The notes: generated from the sequence alone by a model not told the origin. Shown: positions 25,369-35,315, counted from the first letter of the stretch. The stretch: DNA of 64,000 nt from an uncultured Muribaculaceae bacterium (GCA_905233845.1 CAJOFH010000002.1:1-64000); one strand, 5' to 3'. Translations and numbers: made by a program.

Positions 25369-27654
25369 TTAATAAGATACCGATGTTATGACGCCATTAC
25401 GAACTATCACAAAATAGTCGTAACCTCCCTTAAATGCTATTTTATATTCACTGGTGTTATCTCTAGTCCAAAGTCGCTTAAAATCTGTTACGTAAGCGCC
25501 CTTTATGTAGTGGTCATCTAATAAATCGCTATAGTTTTCAATATGTTTTAACTTCATGCCACGCTGTATTATACCTTTTGACAGCTTATCAAAATTTGCT
25601 CTGCCACCCACCAAATTAATCTCTTGGACAGTTGGTGGTCGACCTGCGTCATTAGGAAAAATATTTAAATTTTCACGTTTAGCTTCAAACTCTGGTGGCA
25701 CTTGTAGTTTTGTTATATTATCACAATCTTCAAATGCAATGCGCTCAATCTTAATATTTGGATTCTTAATGGTCACCGAGGTCAAACCTTTGCAGCCATA
25801 GAAAGCCGCTTCGCCAATCGAGGTCACCGAGTTAGGGAAGGTCACCGAGGTCAAGCCTGTGCATCCACAGAAAGTACTTACTCCAATCGAAGTCACAGAG
25901 GTGCCTATTGTCACCGAGGTCAAACCTGTGCAATGCCAGAAAGCACGTTCGCCAATCGATTTTACCGAGTTAGGGATGGTCACCGAGGTCAAGCCCGTTA
26001 AGCCTGAGCAAAGTCCTCCAGGAATGGACTCCACTTCGCTGCCAAAAGTGAAAGTTTTGATGCCTAATTCTTTGAACGATTTATCGAATTCACCAAAATT
26101 GGCACATGATTTTGCATTCCAAGTCACACTTTTCAAGCCGCTGCAACCTGAGAAGGCATTATATCCAATCTCAGTAACCGAGTTGGGAATAGTAACCGAA
26201 GTCAAGCCACTGCAACCTGAGAAGGCATCATTTTTAATCTCAGTAACCGAGTTGGGGATGGTAACCGAAGTCAAGCCTCTGCAACCTGAGAAGGCATTAT
26301 ATCCAATCTCAGTAACCGAGTTGGGAATGGTAACCGAAGTCAAACCTCTGCAATCGTTGAAGGCATAAGCGCCAATCGATGTAACTTTACAAGAAACCCC
26401 TTCAAAAGTTACTATTTTGGGTATTACTAAATCTCCTTTGAAATCTTCTTTTGATTTTTCGTGACCTATCACTGCCATAGATTTACCATCATTATTAACA
26501 CTGTAACAAATGCCATCCTGTACGAACTTTCTTCCAGTACCTAAAACATCTATACTCTTTCCCTCTCCAACAATTGTGGCATCTTTCCATGCGGCCTGAT
26601 ATAATCCTACACTCTCATTTGGAACCTGTACAACAACATTTTTTCCAAAAGAATGGTTTCCAAAAACAGAAGGATCTTTTACCTCGCAATAAACATTTGA
26701 TAGACCAGTACAATCACTGAAGGCACCGCTACCAATCGAAGTTACCGAGCTTGGAATAGTAATCTCTTTTAAGCCTGTGCAACCCGCAAAAGCACCTTCA
26801 GTAATTCCTGTACATCCATCTTTCAACACAATAGATGTACCATCTGGCATATTACCTTCATAACTATAAGCAACCATACCAGCATATATCAAACCTTCAG
26901 GTTGGCTGAAATACCATGGTGTTCCATGAAAAGCATACTTGCCTATCTTAGTTACCGAATTAGATATACTAACCGATGTTAAACTATTGCATCCCATAAA
27001 GGCTTTACTTCCAATCTCTGTTACCGAGCTTGGAATTGTCACTGATGTTAAACTTTTGCACCCCATAAAGGCTTTACTTCCAATCTCAGTTACCGAACTT
27101 GGAATTGTCACTGATGTCAAACTTCCACATCCATAAAACACTCCATCATTAATTTTTGTTACAGAGCTTGGAATAATCAAATCTCTGACTTCTTTATCAT
27201 TAAAATAAAGTATGGCACCGTATAAAGGATTGATTCCTTCATAATCAATATTATTACTTCCATAATAAGGATTATAATAAGGAGAATCTATACCCATATC
27301 AATATTGCACCATGCTGCAATATCGCTTATGTAAACTTTTTCCAGATTGGTACTACGAAAAGCACCATAACGAATTAACTTTACAGTACTAGGAATTGTT
27401 ATATTTTTCAAAGTCGTATATGAAAAGTCTCCTATTGCAGTCACAGCGAAAGACCTTCCATCTTTTTTTACTGTTGCTGGAATTTTAACTGAATTAATTT
27501 TATATCGCGAATAGTTGTCTTGAGAAAGATGAAATTTGTCAAGATAAACCTCAGCAGTATTATCCCTATAATAATAATCACGAACATCCCATAAAGAAGC
27601 ATTAACAAACAGTACAGTAGTTGCCATTAATGAGAGCATTAAAATCTTTTTCAT
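25369..27654 (-). CDS. BspA-like leucine-rich repeat surface protein
   Basis: A 761-residue exported protein. The start at 27654 gives signal peptide MKKILMLSLMATTVLFVNA; a longer frame from 27687 has no better start. Most of the sequence is LRR_5 / TpLRR repeats of about 23 residues (GCSGLTSVTIPNSVTEIGYNAF), in two blocks (about 60-345 and 400-645), separated by a spacer (DVLGTGRKFVQDGICYSV). The C-terminal 120 residues are non-repetitive and end VIVRNGVITSVSY. There is no clear type IX sorting tail. BspA-like proteins bind host or matrix proteins. Several DNA repeat units are nearly identical, so repeat number may vary. Confidence 0.9.
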   Translation of the reverse strand: MKKILMLSLMATTVLFVNASLWDVRDYYYRDNTAEVYLDKFHLSQDNYSRYKINSVKIPATVKKDGRSFAVTAIGDFSYTTLKNITIPSTVKLIRYGAFRSTNLEKVYISDIAAWCNIDMGIDSPYYNPYYGSNNIDYEGINPLYGAILYFNDKEVRDLIIPSSVTKINDGVFYGCGSLTSVTIPSSVTEIGSKAFMGCKSLTSVTIPSSVTEIGSKAFMGCNSLTSVSISNSVTKIGKYAFHGTPWYFSQPEGLIYAGMVAYSYEGNMPDGTSIVLKDGCTGITEGAFAGCTGLKEITIPSSVTSIGSGAFSDCTGLSNVYCEVKDPSVFGNHSFGKNVVVQVPNESVGLYQAAWKDATIVGEGKSIDVLGTGRKFVQDGICYSVNNDGKSMAVIGHEKSKEDFKGDLVIPKIVTFEGVSCKVTSIGAYAFNDCRGLTSVTIPNSVTEIGYNAFSGCRGLTSVTIPNSVTEIKNDAFSGCSGLTSVTIPNSVTEIGYNAFSGCSGLKSVTWNAKSCANFGEFDKSFKELGIKTFTFGSEVESIPGGLCSGLTGLTSVTIPNSVKSIGERAFWHCTGLTSVTIGTSVTSIGVSTFCGCTGLTSVTFPNSVTSIGEAAFYGCKGLTSVTIKNPNIKIERIAFEDCDNITKLQVPPEFEAKRENLNIFPNDAGRPPTVQEINLVGGRANFDKLSKGIIQRGMKLKHIENYSDLLDDHYIKGAYVTDFKRLWTRDNTSEYKIAFKGGYDYFVIVRNGVITSVSY

Positions 27655-27684
27655 AACAAAGTTTTTTTGGTTTATAATTATTTG

Positions 27685-27692
27685 CAAAGATA
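27685..27692 (-). promoter_or_regulatory. -7 box for the BspA-like gene
   Basis: TATCTTTG on the minus strand (CAAAGATA at 27685-27692), about 31 bases before the start. I see nothing else recognisable in 27693-27982. Confidence 0.55.
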
Positions 27693-27982
27693 GTTAGTTC
27701 TAATGAAAAAAATAGTGTTTCGGGCTACAAAAACACCTCAAGATTATTCACGCTGAAGATACAGCATATTCTCGCTTGGTGTATTTGACTGCTATTCAAG
27801 AGCTTAAACTGTTGCGTTTCATTATAGAAGTTATATCTTAAAGGGATACAGTTGTTCCAGTTTCGTCTTTTCCAATATCAGTATACTCAAAAACTAGTTG
27901 ATTTTCCATGTTTTGCAACAGTCTCATGTTCTGACAAAAATCCTAATAACGACCGAATTGGGATAAATAGAAATATAACAAT

Positions 27983-28043
27983 TGACCTGCAGCGAAAAGT
28001 CACCGCAGGTCAATTATTTTTTATTAATAATAGTATTATTTAA
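27983..28043. repeat. Duplicated terminator segment, copy 2
   Basis: The 61-base partner of 25094-25155. It includes the last two codons and stop of the ompH-like gene at 28036-28539, and is probably the original location of the segment. It acts as that operon's terminator on the minus strand. Confidence 0.85.
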
Positions 28044-28539
28044 TGCCGAGTTTAGCTTTTACTTTAGCCGAAACATCCTCGATGTTGTTGCCCTTATAGA
28101 GCAGAGAGTTAGCATCCAGGATACCTGCATAACCACCCTCGGCTCCCACTGCCTGAATAGCGTTAACAAGCTTCTGCTGAATGGGTGCAAGAAGAGTTTC
28201 TTGTTGCTTCTGGAGATCTTGTTGAGCAGTTTGAGCAAAAGTCTCATAACGAGTGTTGAGATCGGTGAGCTCTTTTTGCTTAGCTTCGAGAGTAGCCTCA
28301 GGTGCTTTGTTCTTTACGAGCTCTTGATACTCGCTATACTTCTTTTGGAGTTCCTCCTCAAGAGGTTTAGCTTGTGCAGCATATTTCTCTTGCACCTGCT
28401 TGAGGGTATTATTGGCTGTTGCCACGTCGGGCATAACGTTAAAGATCTCGGTTGGATTTACAGCACCAAATTTCAGTGTTTGTGCTGAAAGGCACATTGG
28501 AGCAGCCACGAGGACTGCGAGTAAGATTTTCTTAAACAT
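28036..28539 (-). CDS. OmpH/Skp family periplasmic chaperone
   Basis: A 167-residue Skp-like protein with signal peptide MFKKILLAVLVAAPMCLSAQ, then LKFGAVNPTEIFNVMPDVATA, a central coiled coil (about 45-125) and a C-terminal segment GGYAGILDANSLLYKGNNIEDVS. It is the distal gene of the bamA operon, following a second ompH-like gene, and should help deliver outer-membrane proteins to the Bam complex. Its 3' end is the source of a duplicated terminator segment near nadE. Confidence 0.9.
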   Translation of the reverse strand: MFKKILLAVLVAAPMCLSAQTLKFGAVNPTEIFNVMPDVATANNTLKQVQEKYAAQAKPLEEELQKKYSEYQELVKNKAPEATLEAKQKELTDLNTRYETFAQTAQQDLQKQQETLLAPIQQKLVNAIQAVGAEGGYAGILDANSLLYKGNNIEDVSAKVKAKLGIK

Positions 28540-28577
28540 AATCTATTAATTGGTTATTTATTAAAATTATTTATTTC

Positions 28578-28700
28578 AGTTGAGAGTTGAGAGGGAAGAG
28601 TTGAGAGGGAAGAGTTGAGGGAAGAGTTGAGAGGATTAGACTTTGTCCTTCCTACTTCCTACTTCCTACTTCCTACTTCCTACTTCCTACTTCCTACTTC
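28578..28700. repeat. Two tandem minisatellites between ompH genes
   Basis: First, 28578-28635 holds imperfect copies of GAGTTGAGAGGGAA. Second, 28648-28700 holds seven exact CTTCCTA heptamers plus a partial copy. The heptamer array stops five bases before the downstream stop codon of the second ompH-like gene. A frame reading SYFLLPT repeats through it is not a gene. Confidence 0.85.
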
Positions 28701-28704
28701 TTTC

Positions 28705-29220
28705 TTACTTCGAGTATCCAAGTCTCTCGAGTACTTGGTTGCTGATGTCGATGTTGGGAGAAGCAAAGATGATACTCTGTGATGATGCACGGTCAAAAAT
28801 CACCTGCAAGCCACGCTCCTCGCTCACCTTCTTAACAGCAGCATATATGTCGTCCTGGATAGGTTTCATGAGCGATTGACGCTTCTTAAAGAGCTCGCCT
28901 TGTGGGCCAAAGTACTTGTAGTTCAATTGTGATGCCTCTTTCTCCTTAGCGACGATTTCTTCTTCTTTTTTCTTCTTTTGGTCGTCGGTGAGGAACACCA
29001 TATCACTCTGATAGTTCTTGTACATGGTGTCGGCAGCTTTCTTCAGCTCGTCAACTTCACGTTGCCAACGTTGCGACACCTGGTTTAATTGCTCATTTGC
29101 CATCTCGTAGGCAGGGATGTTCTTGAGGATATACTCCATATCGACAAGAGCGAACTTTTGTGCATTGGCCGATGACATGCAAGCCACCATAGCCACAATC
29201 AATAATGCTAACTTTTTCAT
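28705..29220 (-). CDS. OmpH/Skp family periplasmic chaperone
   Basis: A 171-residue Skp-like protein with signal peptide MKKLALLIVAMVACMSSANAQ, then KFALVDMEYILKNIPAYEMA, a long coiled coil (QRWQREVDELKKAADTMYKNY, KKKEEEIVAKEKEASQL) and a C-terminal strand LQVIFDRASSQSIIFASPNIDIS. It lies directly downstream of bamA in the standard Bacteroidales order. The gap to bamA (29221-29313) contains no recognised promoter, so it is probably co-transcribed. Confidence 0.92.
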   Translation of the reverse strand: MKKLALLIVAMVACMSSANAQKFALVDMEYILKNIPAYEMANEQLNQVSQRWQREVDELKKAADTMYKNYQSDMVFLTDDQKKKKEEEIVAKEKEASQLNYKYFGPQGELFKKRQSLMKPIQDDIYAAVKKVSEERGLQVIFDRASSQSIIFASPNIDISNQVLERLGYSK

Positions 29221-29313
29221 TTTTATATAATCTAAATTTGTTAATATTCGGTTGTTTTGACTCCAAATTAAGTTAAAAGTTTAAAACCCTTTGTTTTCTT
29301 GACTAAGAACTGT

Positions 29314-31962
29314 TTAGAACTCCTGGCCAAGAACGAAGTGGAAGTTGCTGCCGCCCTTGGTGCCATAAACCTTGTCTAATCCATAACCCCAGTCAATACC
29401 CATCATACCAATCATTGGCAGATAGATGCGAGCACCAATGCCCACTGAGCGCTTGAGGTCAAATGGGTTAAACTTCTTCACGCTGGTCCAAGCATTACCA
29501 GCCTCGGCAAAGATAAGAGGATAGATTGTAGCGCTATTAGAAAGCATCAATGGGAAGTGGAGCTCAACCACATAGCGGTTGTAGGCATAACCTTCCTGTC
29601 CGTAAGGAGTGAAGGCACCGTTCTCATAACCACGCAGAGCGATTGTCTCAGTGGCGTAAGTGTAGCTACCGCTCATACCGTCGCCACCCACATAGAATGT
29701 CTCGAAAGGCGATTTCAGGTGCTTGTTCCAGCTACCCAGCAAACCAAAGTCGGCGCGTGTCATGAGCACGAGAGTCCAACGTCCATTAGGATCGGTGAGT
29801 GGTGTGTAAGTCTTAGCTTGGAACTTAACTTTCCAATATTCAATCCATCGGTAAAGGTCCTTCTTGGCAGCCTCAGTATTAGTCTCGCTCAGGGTCTTCC
29901 AATCCTTCTTGCCAAAGAGGCTTGCAGGTGGAGTGGCGTGGAACGAGAGAGTGAACGAACTACCACGACGAGTGTATAATGGGTTGTCAATACTATTGCG
30001 CGACAGAGTGAGACCTAACACAATCGAGTTGCTCACACCATTCTTCATGTAATACATGTACTCCCAGTTCTTGAGGCTGTACCACTGATAGCTCAGGTCG
30101 GCCATAAGAGTGAAGTAGTCATCGGGCCATTTCAAGCGCTTACCGAATCCCACTGTAACACCTGCCATCTGCAGATACTTGCCTGGGTCGTAGGCGTTCT
30201 CATAGTAGTTGCCAGTGTTTCCATAGTAATTGTTATAGCCATTGTAGCCATTATACATGCCACTGTACATGTAATTGAGATAATAGTTCTGGTACTGGCT
30301 ATTGTAGAACGACGAGTTAATACCCGTGGTGCGGCTGTAGAATGCCGACACCGAGAGGGTGTTTGGTCGCTTTCCGCCAAACCATGGATCCATAAACGAG
30401 AGGCTATAAGCCTGATAGTACTTAGCATTGGTCTGCGCGCTAATCGAGAACGTCTGTCCATCACCCTGTGGAATTATGCCCTTATAGGACGAGGGGTGGA
30501 AGAGGTTCTTGATAGAGAAGTTGGTAAACTTGAGCGTAACCTTTCCGATGATACCCGTTTGTCCCCAACCAGCCGAGACTTCAATCTGGTCATTAGCTTT
30601 CGACTCCAGATTAAGAATGATGTCAACAGTACCGTCTTCCTCGTTAGGCTCAGGACGAATGTCCATCTTCTCGGGGTCGAAGTGTCCTGTCTGAGCAATC
30701 TCACGCGCCGAGCGCACCAAGTCTTCCTTGCTGAAAAGCTCACCTGGTCGCACACGCAGCTCACGTCGCACTACCCTCTCATAGAGGCGGTCGTTACCGT
30801 TAATCACTACCTTGTTGATACGAGCCTGCTTTCCTTCGTACATACGCATCTCCAAGTCGATAGAATCTCCTTCGACACGTGATTCGGTGGGAATGAGCTG
30901 GAAGAAGAGGTAACCGTTGTTCATATACATGTTGGCAACGGCATCATCATCCTCGGTGGTGCGCTTGTTGAGCAGCTTCTGGTTGTAAACATCTCCCTTC
31001 TCAAATCCCAGGACCTCGTTGAGCACAGAAGTGGGATAAACAGTGTTGCCCACCCAGCTGATATTGGAGATATAATATTTCTTACCCTCATCAACCTTGA
31101 GATAAACATCAACTTTCTTGTCGTCATAGTTTGCGATACTATCCCACACTATCACGGCATCGCGATATCCCTTCTCATTGTACTTGTCGATGATGAGCTG
31201 TTTGTCGTTTTCGTAGTCGGAGCGCACAAACTTCTTCTGGCTAAACCATTTCCAGATGTTAGTGAATCCGCTCTCGTTAGTCTTCTTCATCGCGCGCTTA
31301 ATCTTTCCATCGCTGAAGACTTTGTTTCCTTCGATATAGATTTTGTGGACATTTATCTTCTCATGCTTGTCGACCACTATGTCAACAAGCACCTCGTTCT
31401 GCTTGCTCAGGTCTTCTTGCTGCTTAACTTTACAAGTAGCTTTCTCAAAGCCCTTTCCTGCATAGTATTTTTCAATTATCTTCTCTATGCGACTTGAGAT
31501 GTTGGGAGTAATTTGAGTGCCAACCAAGTTGCCGAGTCGCTCGGTGATATCCTTTTGCTCACCTTTCTTCATGCCAATGTAGTTCACCTTAGAGATGCGA
31601 GGCTGCTGGCGCAGTACAAACTCGAGCCATGCCTTGTCGCCATAGATTTTCTCTACCTTGATTTGCACCTTAGAGAACAATCCCTGGCGCCAGAACCGCT
31701 TGGCAGTATTCCTAAGTTCTCCACCTGGAATGTCGATGCGCTGTCCCACAGAAAGACCAGAGTAACCAATGATGATGTAGTCTTCATAGTTATCAACTCC
31801 CGTGACCTTGATTCCCGCAATCTCATATCTTGTGGGAGTGCCATTAAACACCAGTTTGGGATTGAAAATCGTGTCGTTGAGAGTATATGATTCCTGTGCG
31901 AGTGCTGTCGCGCTTGCAATAAAAATCGAGAGGAGAACTATAAAATTCTTAATATATCGCAT
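29314..31962 (-). CDS. bamA: Outer membrane protein assembly factor BamA
   Basis: An 882-residue outer-membrane insertase. Starting at 31962 gives a signal peptide (MRYIKNFIVLLSIFIASATALAQ) and a five-base gap after uppS; a start at 31980 would overlap uppS. Tandem POTRA domains fill about 45-440 (IAGIKVTGVDNYEDYII, ISKVNYIGMKKGEQKDI, INVHKIYIEGNKVFSDGKI, YYISNISWVGNTVYPTSVL, INKVVINGNDRLYERVVRRELRV). The 16-strand barrel follows, with a Tyr/Asn-rich loop (about 570-610) and a final strand ending in F. It folds barrel proteins into the outer membrane. Confidence 0.95.
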   Translation of the reverse strand: MRYIKNFIVLLSIFIASATALAQESYTLNDTIFNPKLVFNGTPTRYEIAGIKVTGVDNYEDYIIIGYSGLSVGQRIDIPGGELRNTAKRFWRQGLFSKVQIKVEKIYGDKAWLEFVLRQQPRISKVNYIGMKKGEQKDITERLGNLVGTQITPNISSRIEKIIEKYYAGKGFEKATCKVKQQEDLSKQNEVLVDIVVDKHEKINVHKIYIEGNKVFSDGKIKRAMKKTNESGFTNIWKWFSQKKFVRSDYENDKQLIIDKYNEKGYRDAVIVWDSIANYDDKKVDVYLKVDEGKKYYISNISWVGNTVYPTSVLNEVLGFEKGDVYNQKLLNKRTTEDDDAVANMYMNNGYLFFQLIPTESRVEGDSIDLEMRMYEGKQARINKVVINGNDRLYERVVRRELRVRPGELFSKEDLVRSAREIAQTGHFDPEKMDIRPEPNEEDGTVDIILNLESKANDQIEVSAGWGQTGIIGKVTLKFTNFSIKNLFHPSSYKGIIPQGDGQTFSISAQTNAKYYQAYSLSFMDPWFGGKRPNTLSVSAFYSRTTGINSSFYNSQYQNYYLNYMYSGMYNGYNGYNNYYGNTGNYYENAYDPGKYLQMAGVTVGFGKRLKWPDDYFTLMADLSYQWYSLKNWEYMYYMKNGVSNSIVLGLTLSRNSIDNPLYTRRGSSFTLSFHATPPASLFGKKDWKTLSETNTEAAKKDLYRWIEYWKVKFQAKTYTPLTDPNGRWTLVLMTRADFGLLGSWNKHLKSPFETFYVGGDGMSGSYTYATETIALRGYENGAFTPYGQEGYAYNRYVVELHFPLMLSNSATIYPLIFAEAGNAWTSVKKFNPFDLKRSVGIGARIYLPMIGMMGIDWGYGLDKVYGTKGGSNFHFVLGQEF

Positions 31963-31966
31963 AGTG

Positions 31967-32725
31967 TCAAATTTGTTCATTTTGGTTAATCACTTGTTCG
32001 CTGGTCTTGCCGAAACGACGCTCACGACTCTGGTAGTCGACAATAGCATCACAGAAGTCATCCTTCGTGAAATCGGGCCAGAACTTTGGAGTGAAATACA
32101 GCTCACTGTAAGCAATCTGCCAAAGCAGGAAGTTGCTGATGCGCTCGTCTCCAGCGGTGCGAATGAGCAGGTCGGGATCGGGCATATCTCGCGTTGCAAG
32201 AGCTCCCGCTACCATTTCATCGTTGATGGTTGCCGGGTCGATTTCACCACGAGCAGCTTGCGTGGCAAGAGTTTTGCATGCCTCCACAATCTCCCATCGG
32301 GAGGAGTAGCTCAACGCCAAGCATAGCACCAATCCGGTGCAATGTGCTGTATCGCTCATGCACTTCTCAAGTCGTTCTCGTGCGAAGTTGGGCATCCTAT
32401 TCAGGTTACCAATCGCCGTGAGACTCACATTGTTTTTAATGAGATCAGGGGTTTGCTGCTCAATAGATATCACTATCAGGTTCATGAGCGCATCCACCTC
32501 GTCCTGTGGGCGGTTCCAGTTCTCGGTCGAGAAAGTGTATAAGGTAAGGAAACCAATTCCCAGCTCACTTGCTATCTCGGTAATCTTGCGCACTGTGGTC
32601 ACTCCATTCTCATGCCCTATAGAGCGCAAAAAACCATGTTGCTTAGCCCAACGTCCATTGCCGTCCATGATGATGGCGACGTGACGCGGAAGCCTTTCCC
32701 TATCAATTTTCTCAATCGAAGACAT
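31967..32725 (-). CDS. uppS: Isoprenyl (undecaprenyl) diphosphate synthase
   Basis: A 252-residue cis-prenyltransferase that makes undecaprenyl diphosphate, the lipid carrier for cell-wall and O-antigen units. The catalytic loop is [10 protein letters not shown], followed by [26 protein letters not shown], the SSRWEIVEA region and [29 protein letters not shown]. Length is standard. It lies between the DUF6089 gene and bamA on the same strand, a conserved Bacteroidetes arrangement linking lipid carrier supply and outer-membrane biogenesis. Confidence 0.96.
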   Translation of the reverse strand: MSSIEKIDRERLPRHVAIIMDGNGRWAKQHGFLRSIGHENGVTTVRKITEIASELGIGFLTLYTFSTENWNRPQDEVDALMNLIVISIEQQTPDLIKNNVSLTAIGNLNRMPNFARERLEKCMSDTAHCTGLVLCLALSYSSRWEIVEACKTLATQAARGEIDPATINDEMVAGALATRDMPDPDLLIRTAGDERISNFLLWQIAYSELYFTPKFWPDFTKDDFCDAIVDYQSRERRFGKTSEQVINQNEQI

Positions 32726-32752
32726 AGTGTGTAAATATATTAATCGTTGGTT

Positions 32753-33421
32753 TTATTCAATGTAATGACACTTCACGCATCGCTTGCTAAACTCATAGGT
32801 GAGGGTGAACATGCCCACCGAATACCAGTCGGTGTTCTTAGCAAAGCCATGTGGGTATCCATAGAGGTCGGTAATGCCGTCGACCTTGTCGCTGAAAGCC
32901 TTGCGCATGGTGAATTCAAAGCCAATGTTCAGACGATCTTTGAGTCGGTATTTCACGCCAATGCCCAAAGGCAACACTGCACCAAAACTTGTGTTGCCAT
33001 TAGCAAACGACATCTCCACGCCCAAGCCAGCAACCATATAAGGCGAGATGCGCTTGTAGTTCTTGTATCTCGCACCTTGTCCAAAGTGGAAGAAATTAAA
33101 TTCCACCTGTGCTCCCAGGTCAATCACATGGGCGGTGAAGCTATATTGCTGGTCAAAAGGGAACTTCGACTCGATGTTCTTGCTGTCGCCAGCGAGGTTC
33201 ACATAGAGCAAATTACCCTTGAAAGCCCAACGCGTGTTATGGTTGTAGCGGAAAATGCCACCACCAGCCACACGCGGCATCCTGAACAGGTTGCTCTTGT
33301 TAACATCGCCCAGATAACCAGTGATTCCTATTGCCGGTCCCACCTCATAACGGTAGTCCTGACACCAGGCGCACTTGGCCACAGCAATCATTATCAACAA
33401 TATTACGATTTTCTTTATCAT
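32753..33421 (-). CDS. DUF6089 family outer-membrane protein
   Basis: A 222-residue exported beta-barrel protein. The start at 33421 gives signal peptide MIKKIVILLIMIAVAKCAWCQ; the frame is open upstream to 33469 without signal character. Alternating strands begin YRYEVGPAIGITGYLGDVNKS and end FTLTYEFSKR. The G.GI.GYLGD start and the KFPFDQQYSF and FGFEFTMRKAFSDKVDGI-like blocks match the DUF6089 family, which almost always precedes uppS-bamA in Bacteroidales. It may be an accessory to outer-membrane assembly. Function unproven. Confidence 0.85.
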   Translation of the reverse strand: MIKKIVILLIMIAVAKCAWCQDYRYEVGPAIGITGYLGDVNKSNLFRMPRVAGGGIFRYNHNTRWAFKGNLLYVNLAGDSKNIESKFPFDQQYSFTAHVIDLGAQVEFNFFHFGQGARYKNYKRISPYMVAGLGVEMSFANGNTSFGAVLPLGIGVKYRLKDRLNIGFEFTMRKAFSDKVDGITDLYGYPHGFAKNTDWYSVGMFTLTYEFSKRCVKCHYIE

Positions 33422-33525
33422 TATCTTCAAGCTATTATAAGTAAAGTTATAGTAATAAAGAAAACGCATTTAAGCTGCCAAAAAGTATATTTCAACCGAG
33501 CAACAAGTCATTTATTAATTATTTT

Positions 33526-35019
33526 TTAGAACACTGGCTTGAAAGTCAATCCTGTGAGAACTCCTTCCCATACACTGTTGTGTGCACCACCATTTTTGGC
33601 ATATCCACCAAAGAGATATAGATAAGGGCACTGCCACTGGGTGACAGGAGTCACCTGACCAGGATTATAGGACATCAATAATGTTGAAGCCGAACTTTGA
33701 GTGCGCTCAAAAGAGAATACCTGTGCGCCATAGAAAGCTGGCATGTGAGCAGGTTGTTGCACACTGTTCTCGCCCTTAGCCCAGTTGATGCCCTGGTTGC
33801 GTGATATGTAGCTGGTGCTGTTGAGTTTGCCGTCATTGAGCATACCGCCCATGACCATCCATGTCACTTTCTTATCATAAGTAGCACCTGTGGAACGCTT
33901 CACCATGGTGTAATAAGGGAAGAGCACGGCGTCACGCACAGCAGGCAACACATTATCGTTGCTGATTGGTGCCCAGTTCTTTCCGTCATATCCCCACACC
34001 AAGTTAGTTAAATTGCCGTTGGCAAGTACTCCACCTACAATCATTGCCTGCTGAGAAGAAGTCCACTCATTGTTTGCCATAACCAGAGGGCTCATACCCT
34101 GCAGCGGGAAGTTTTCATCCACATTGCCAGTAGTACAAGTTTGATTCTCGTTAAATTCCACATGAACGTAACCGCCATTACCATCCGACATGATACCCAG
34201 CAGTTTATTGTCATACCCACCAACAATCGATAACCAAGCTACTCCGCAATCGGTCCAGCTGGCACCTAAATCGGTGCTCTTGAAGAGCTGTCCGTTGGTG
34301 TCGAGCATGTAGAGAGCATCGGTTGTAGCGTTGAAACTTGCAACTTGTGGCGTGAATGGCAAAGCCAACATGGTCTTGCTCCACGTTCCAGCGAGTGGAT
34401 CGTCGCTGCTACTGAGCACATAATTGCTGTTGTCATTGACAAGACACAAAAACTCATTATTCTGCTTTACTGTTTTCGATGCTTTTAGGTTCGAAGAAAC
34501 ATTAGGGAGGTCACGACGTCGGCTCTGATTCCACACGATAGTGTCCACGTCAAGCTTGTGAACGTTGACCTTTACCTTGTAGTTTCGCACATAATTACCA
34601 TCGCCCGATGTAATGCGCAACGTCACGTCGCCGGTGAAGTCGATAGAGTCGTTCTGCGATGCATTATAAGTGATAACGGTGTCCTTTAACACATCACCGT
34701 TCTTGATGACAAACTCCTTGGAAGCGACACTGCTGGCGCAAGTCATCTCCACGAGAAGCGCATTGATGCGCGTGCCACGAGGCAGTGAATCGGCGTTATA
34801 GATGAGCCCTCGGTCTTGGTCAATTGTGAACTTTACCGAGTCGAGATTACTCATTATCTTAGTGTTCGCTTTTAGTGAGAAATCCGAAACCATCGTGCTG
34901 GAAAAAGAATAAACTTCGTAGGCGGTGGTTGTAGTAGTGTCCTCATCCTTGTTACATGACTGTAGTCCCAAAATCACGGCAACAGCCATTATCAAATATA
35001 TTGAAAAATATTTCTTCAT
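33526..35019 (-). CDS. DUF6242 lipoprotein with beta-propeller-like body
   Basis: A 497-residue lipoprotein. The start at 35019 gives MKKYFSIYLIMAVAVILGLQSC with the lipid-modified cysteine in LQSC. The N-terminal region (about 30-150) is an immunoglobulin-like cadherin fold (VTLRITSGDGNYVRNYKVKVNVH). From about 180, repeated blades such as WSKTMLALPF, LFKSTDLGASWTDCG and YISRNQGINWAKG resemble sialidase/BNR or kelch propellers. The order matches DUF6242 proteins of Bacteroidales. Probably surface-exposed; ligand unknown. A TAACTTTG box (minus strand, 35044-35051) lies about 25 bases upstream. Confidence 0.82.
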   Translation of the reverse strand: MKKYFSIYLIMAVAVILGLQSCNKDEDTTTTTAYEVYSFSSTMVSDFSLKANTKIMSNLDSVKFTIDQDRGLIYNADSLPRGTRINALLVEMTCASSVASKEFVIKNGDVLKDTVITYNASQNDSIDFTGDVTLRITSGDGNYVRNYKVKVNVHKLDVDTIVWNQSRRRDLPNVSSNLKASKTVKQNNEFLCLVNDNSNYVLSSSDDPLAGTWSKTMLALPFTPQVASFNATTDALYMLDTNGQLFKSTDLGASWTDCGVAWLSIVGGYDNKLLGIMSDGNGGYVHVEFNENQTCTTGNVDENFPLQGMSPLVMANNEWTSSQQAMIVGGVLANGNLTNLVWGYDGKNWAPISNDNVLPAVRDAVLFPYYTMVKRSTGATYDKKVTWMVMGGMLNDGKLNSTSYISRNQGINWAKGENSVQQPAHMPAFYGAQVFSFERTQSSASTLLMSYNPGQVTPVTQWQCPYLYLFGGYAKNGGAHNSVWEGVLTGLTFKPVF

Positions 35020-35254
35020 TTTCTTCTTTAAAAAATCAACTTGCAAAGTTACAACAAAAAAAGCAAAAATCAGGGCTTTTAATCGCCAATAATAAGCAAC
35101 CAGGAAAAAGAGCCCATTTTTTCACGGTGTAAAATTAATATTATGCTATCAATGCACATATATTAATTAAGATATTAAAAGGCAAAATCCCGTTTTTTAC
35201 ACCTTTTTAACGCATGATGATAACTGGACAGATAAACTTTTAATCATTTTTCAT

Positions 35255-35284
35255 TTGACAACACGTCAAAACTTACTACCTTTG
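35255..35284 (+). promoter_or_regulatory. Promoter for the GYF_2/TPM cluster
   Basis: TTG at 35255-35257, 19-base spacer, TACCTTTG at 35277-35284. The first gene starts at 35316. The rest of the gap 35052-35254 is AT-rich with nothing recognised. Confidence 0.7.
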
Positions 35285-35315
35285 TCAAAAAGTTTAAACT
35301 TGTTTGTATAACTAT

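Noticed and set aside
28643-28879. Plus-strand frame with SYFLLPT repeats
   Set aside because: It is the translation of the CTTCCTA heptamer array plus the antisense of an ompH-like gene.
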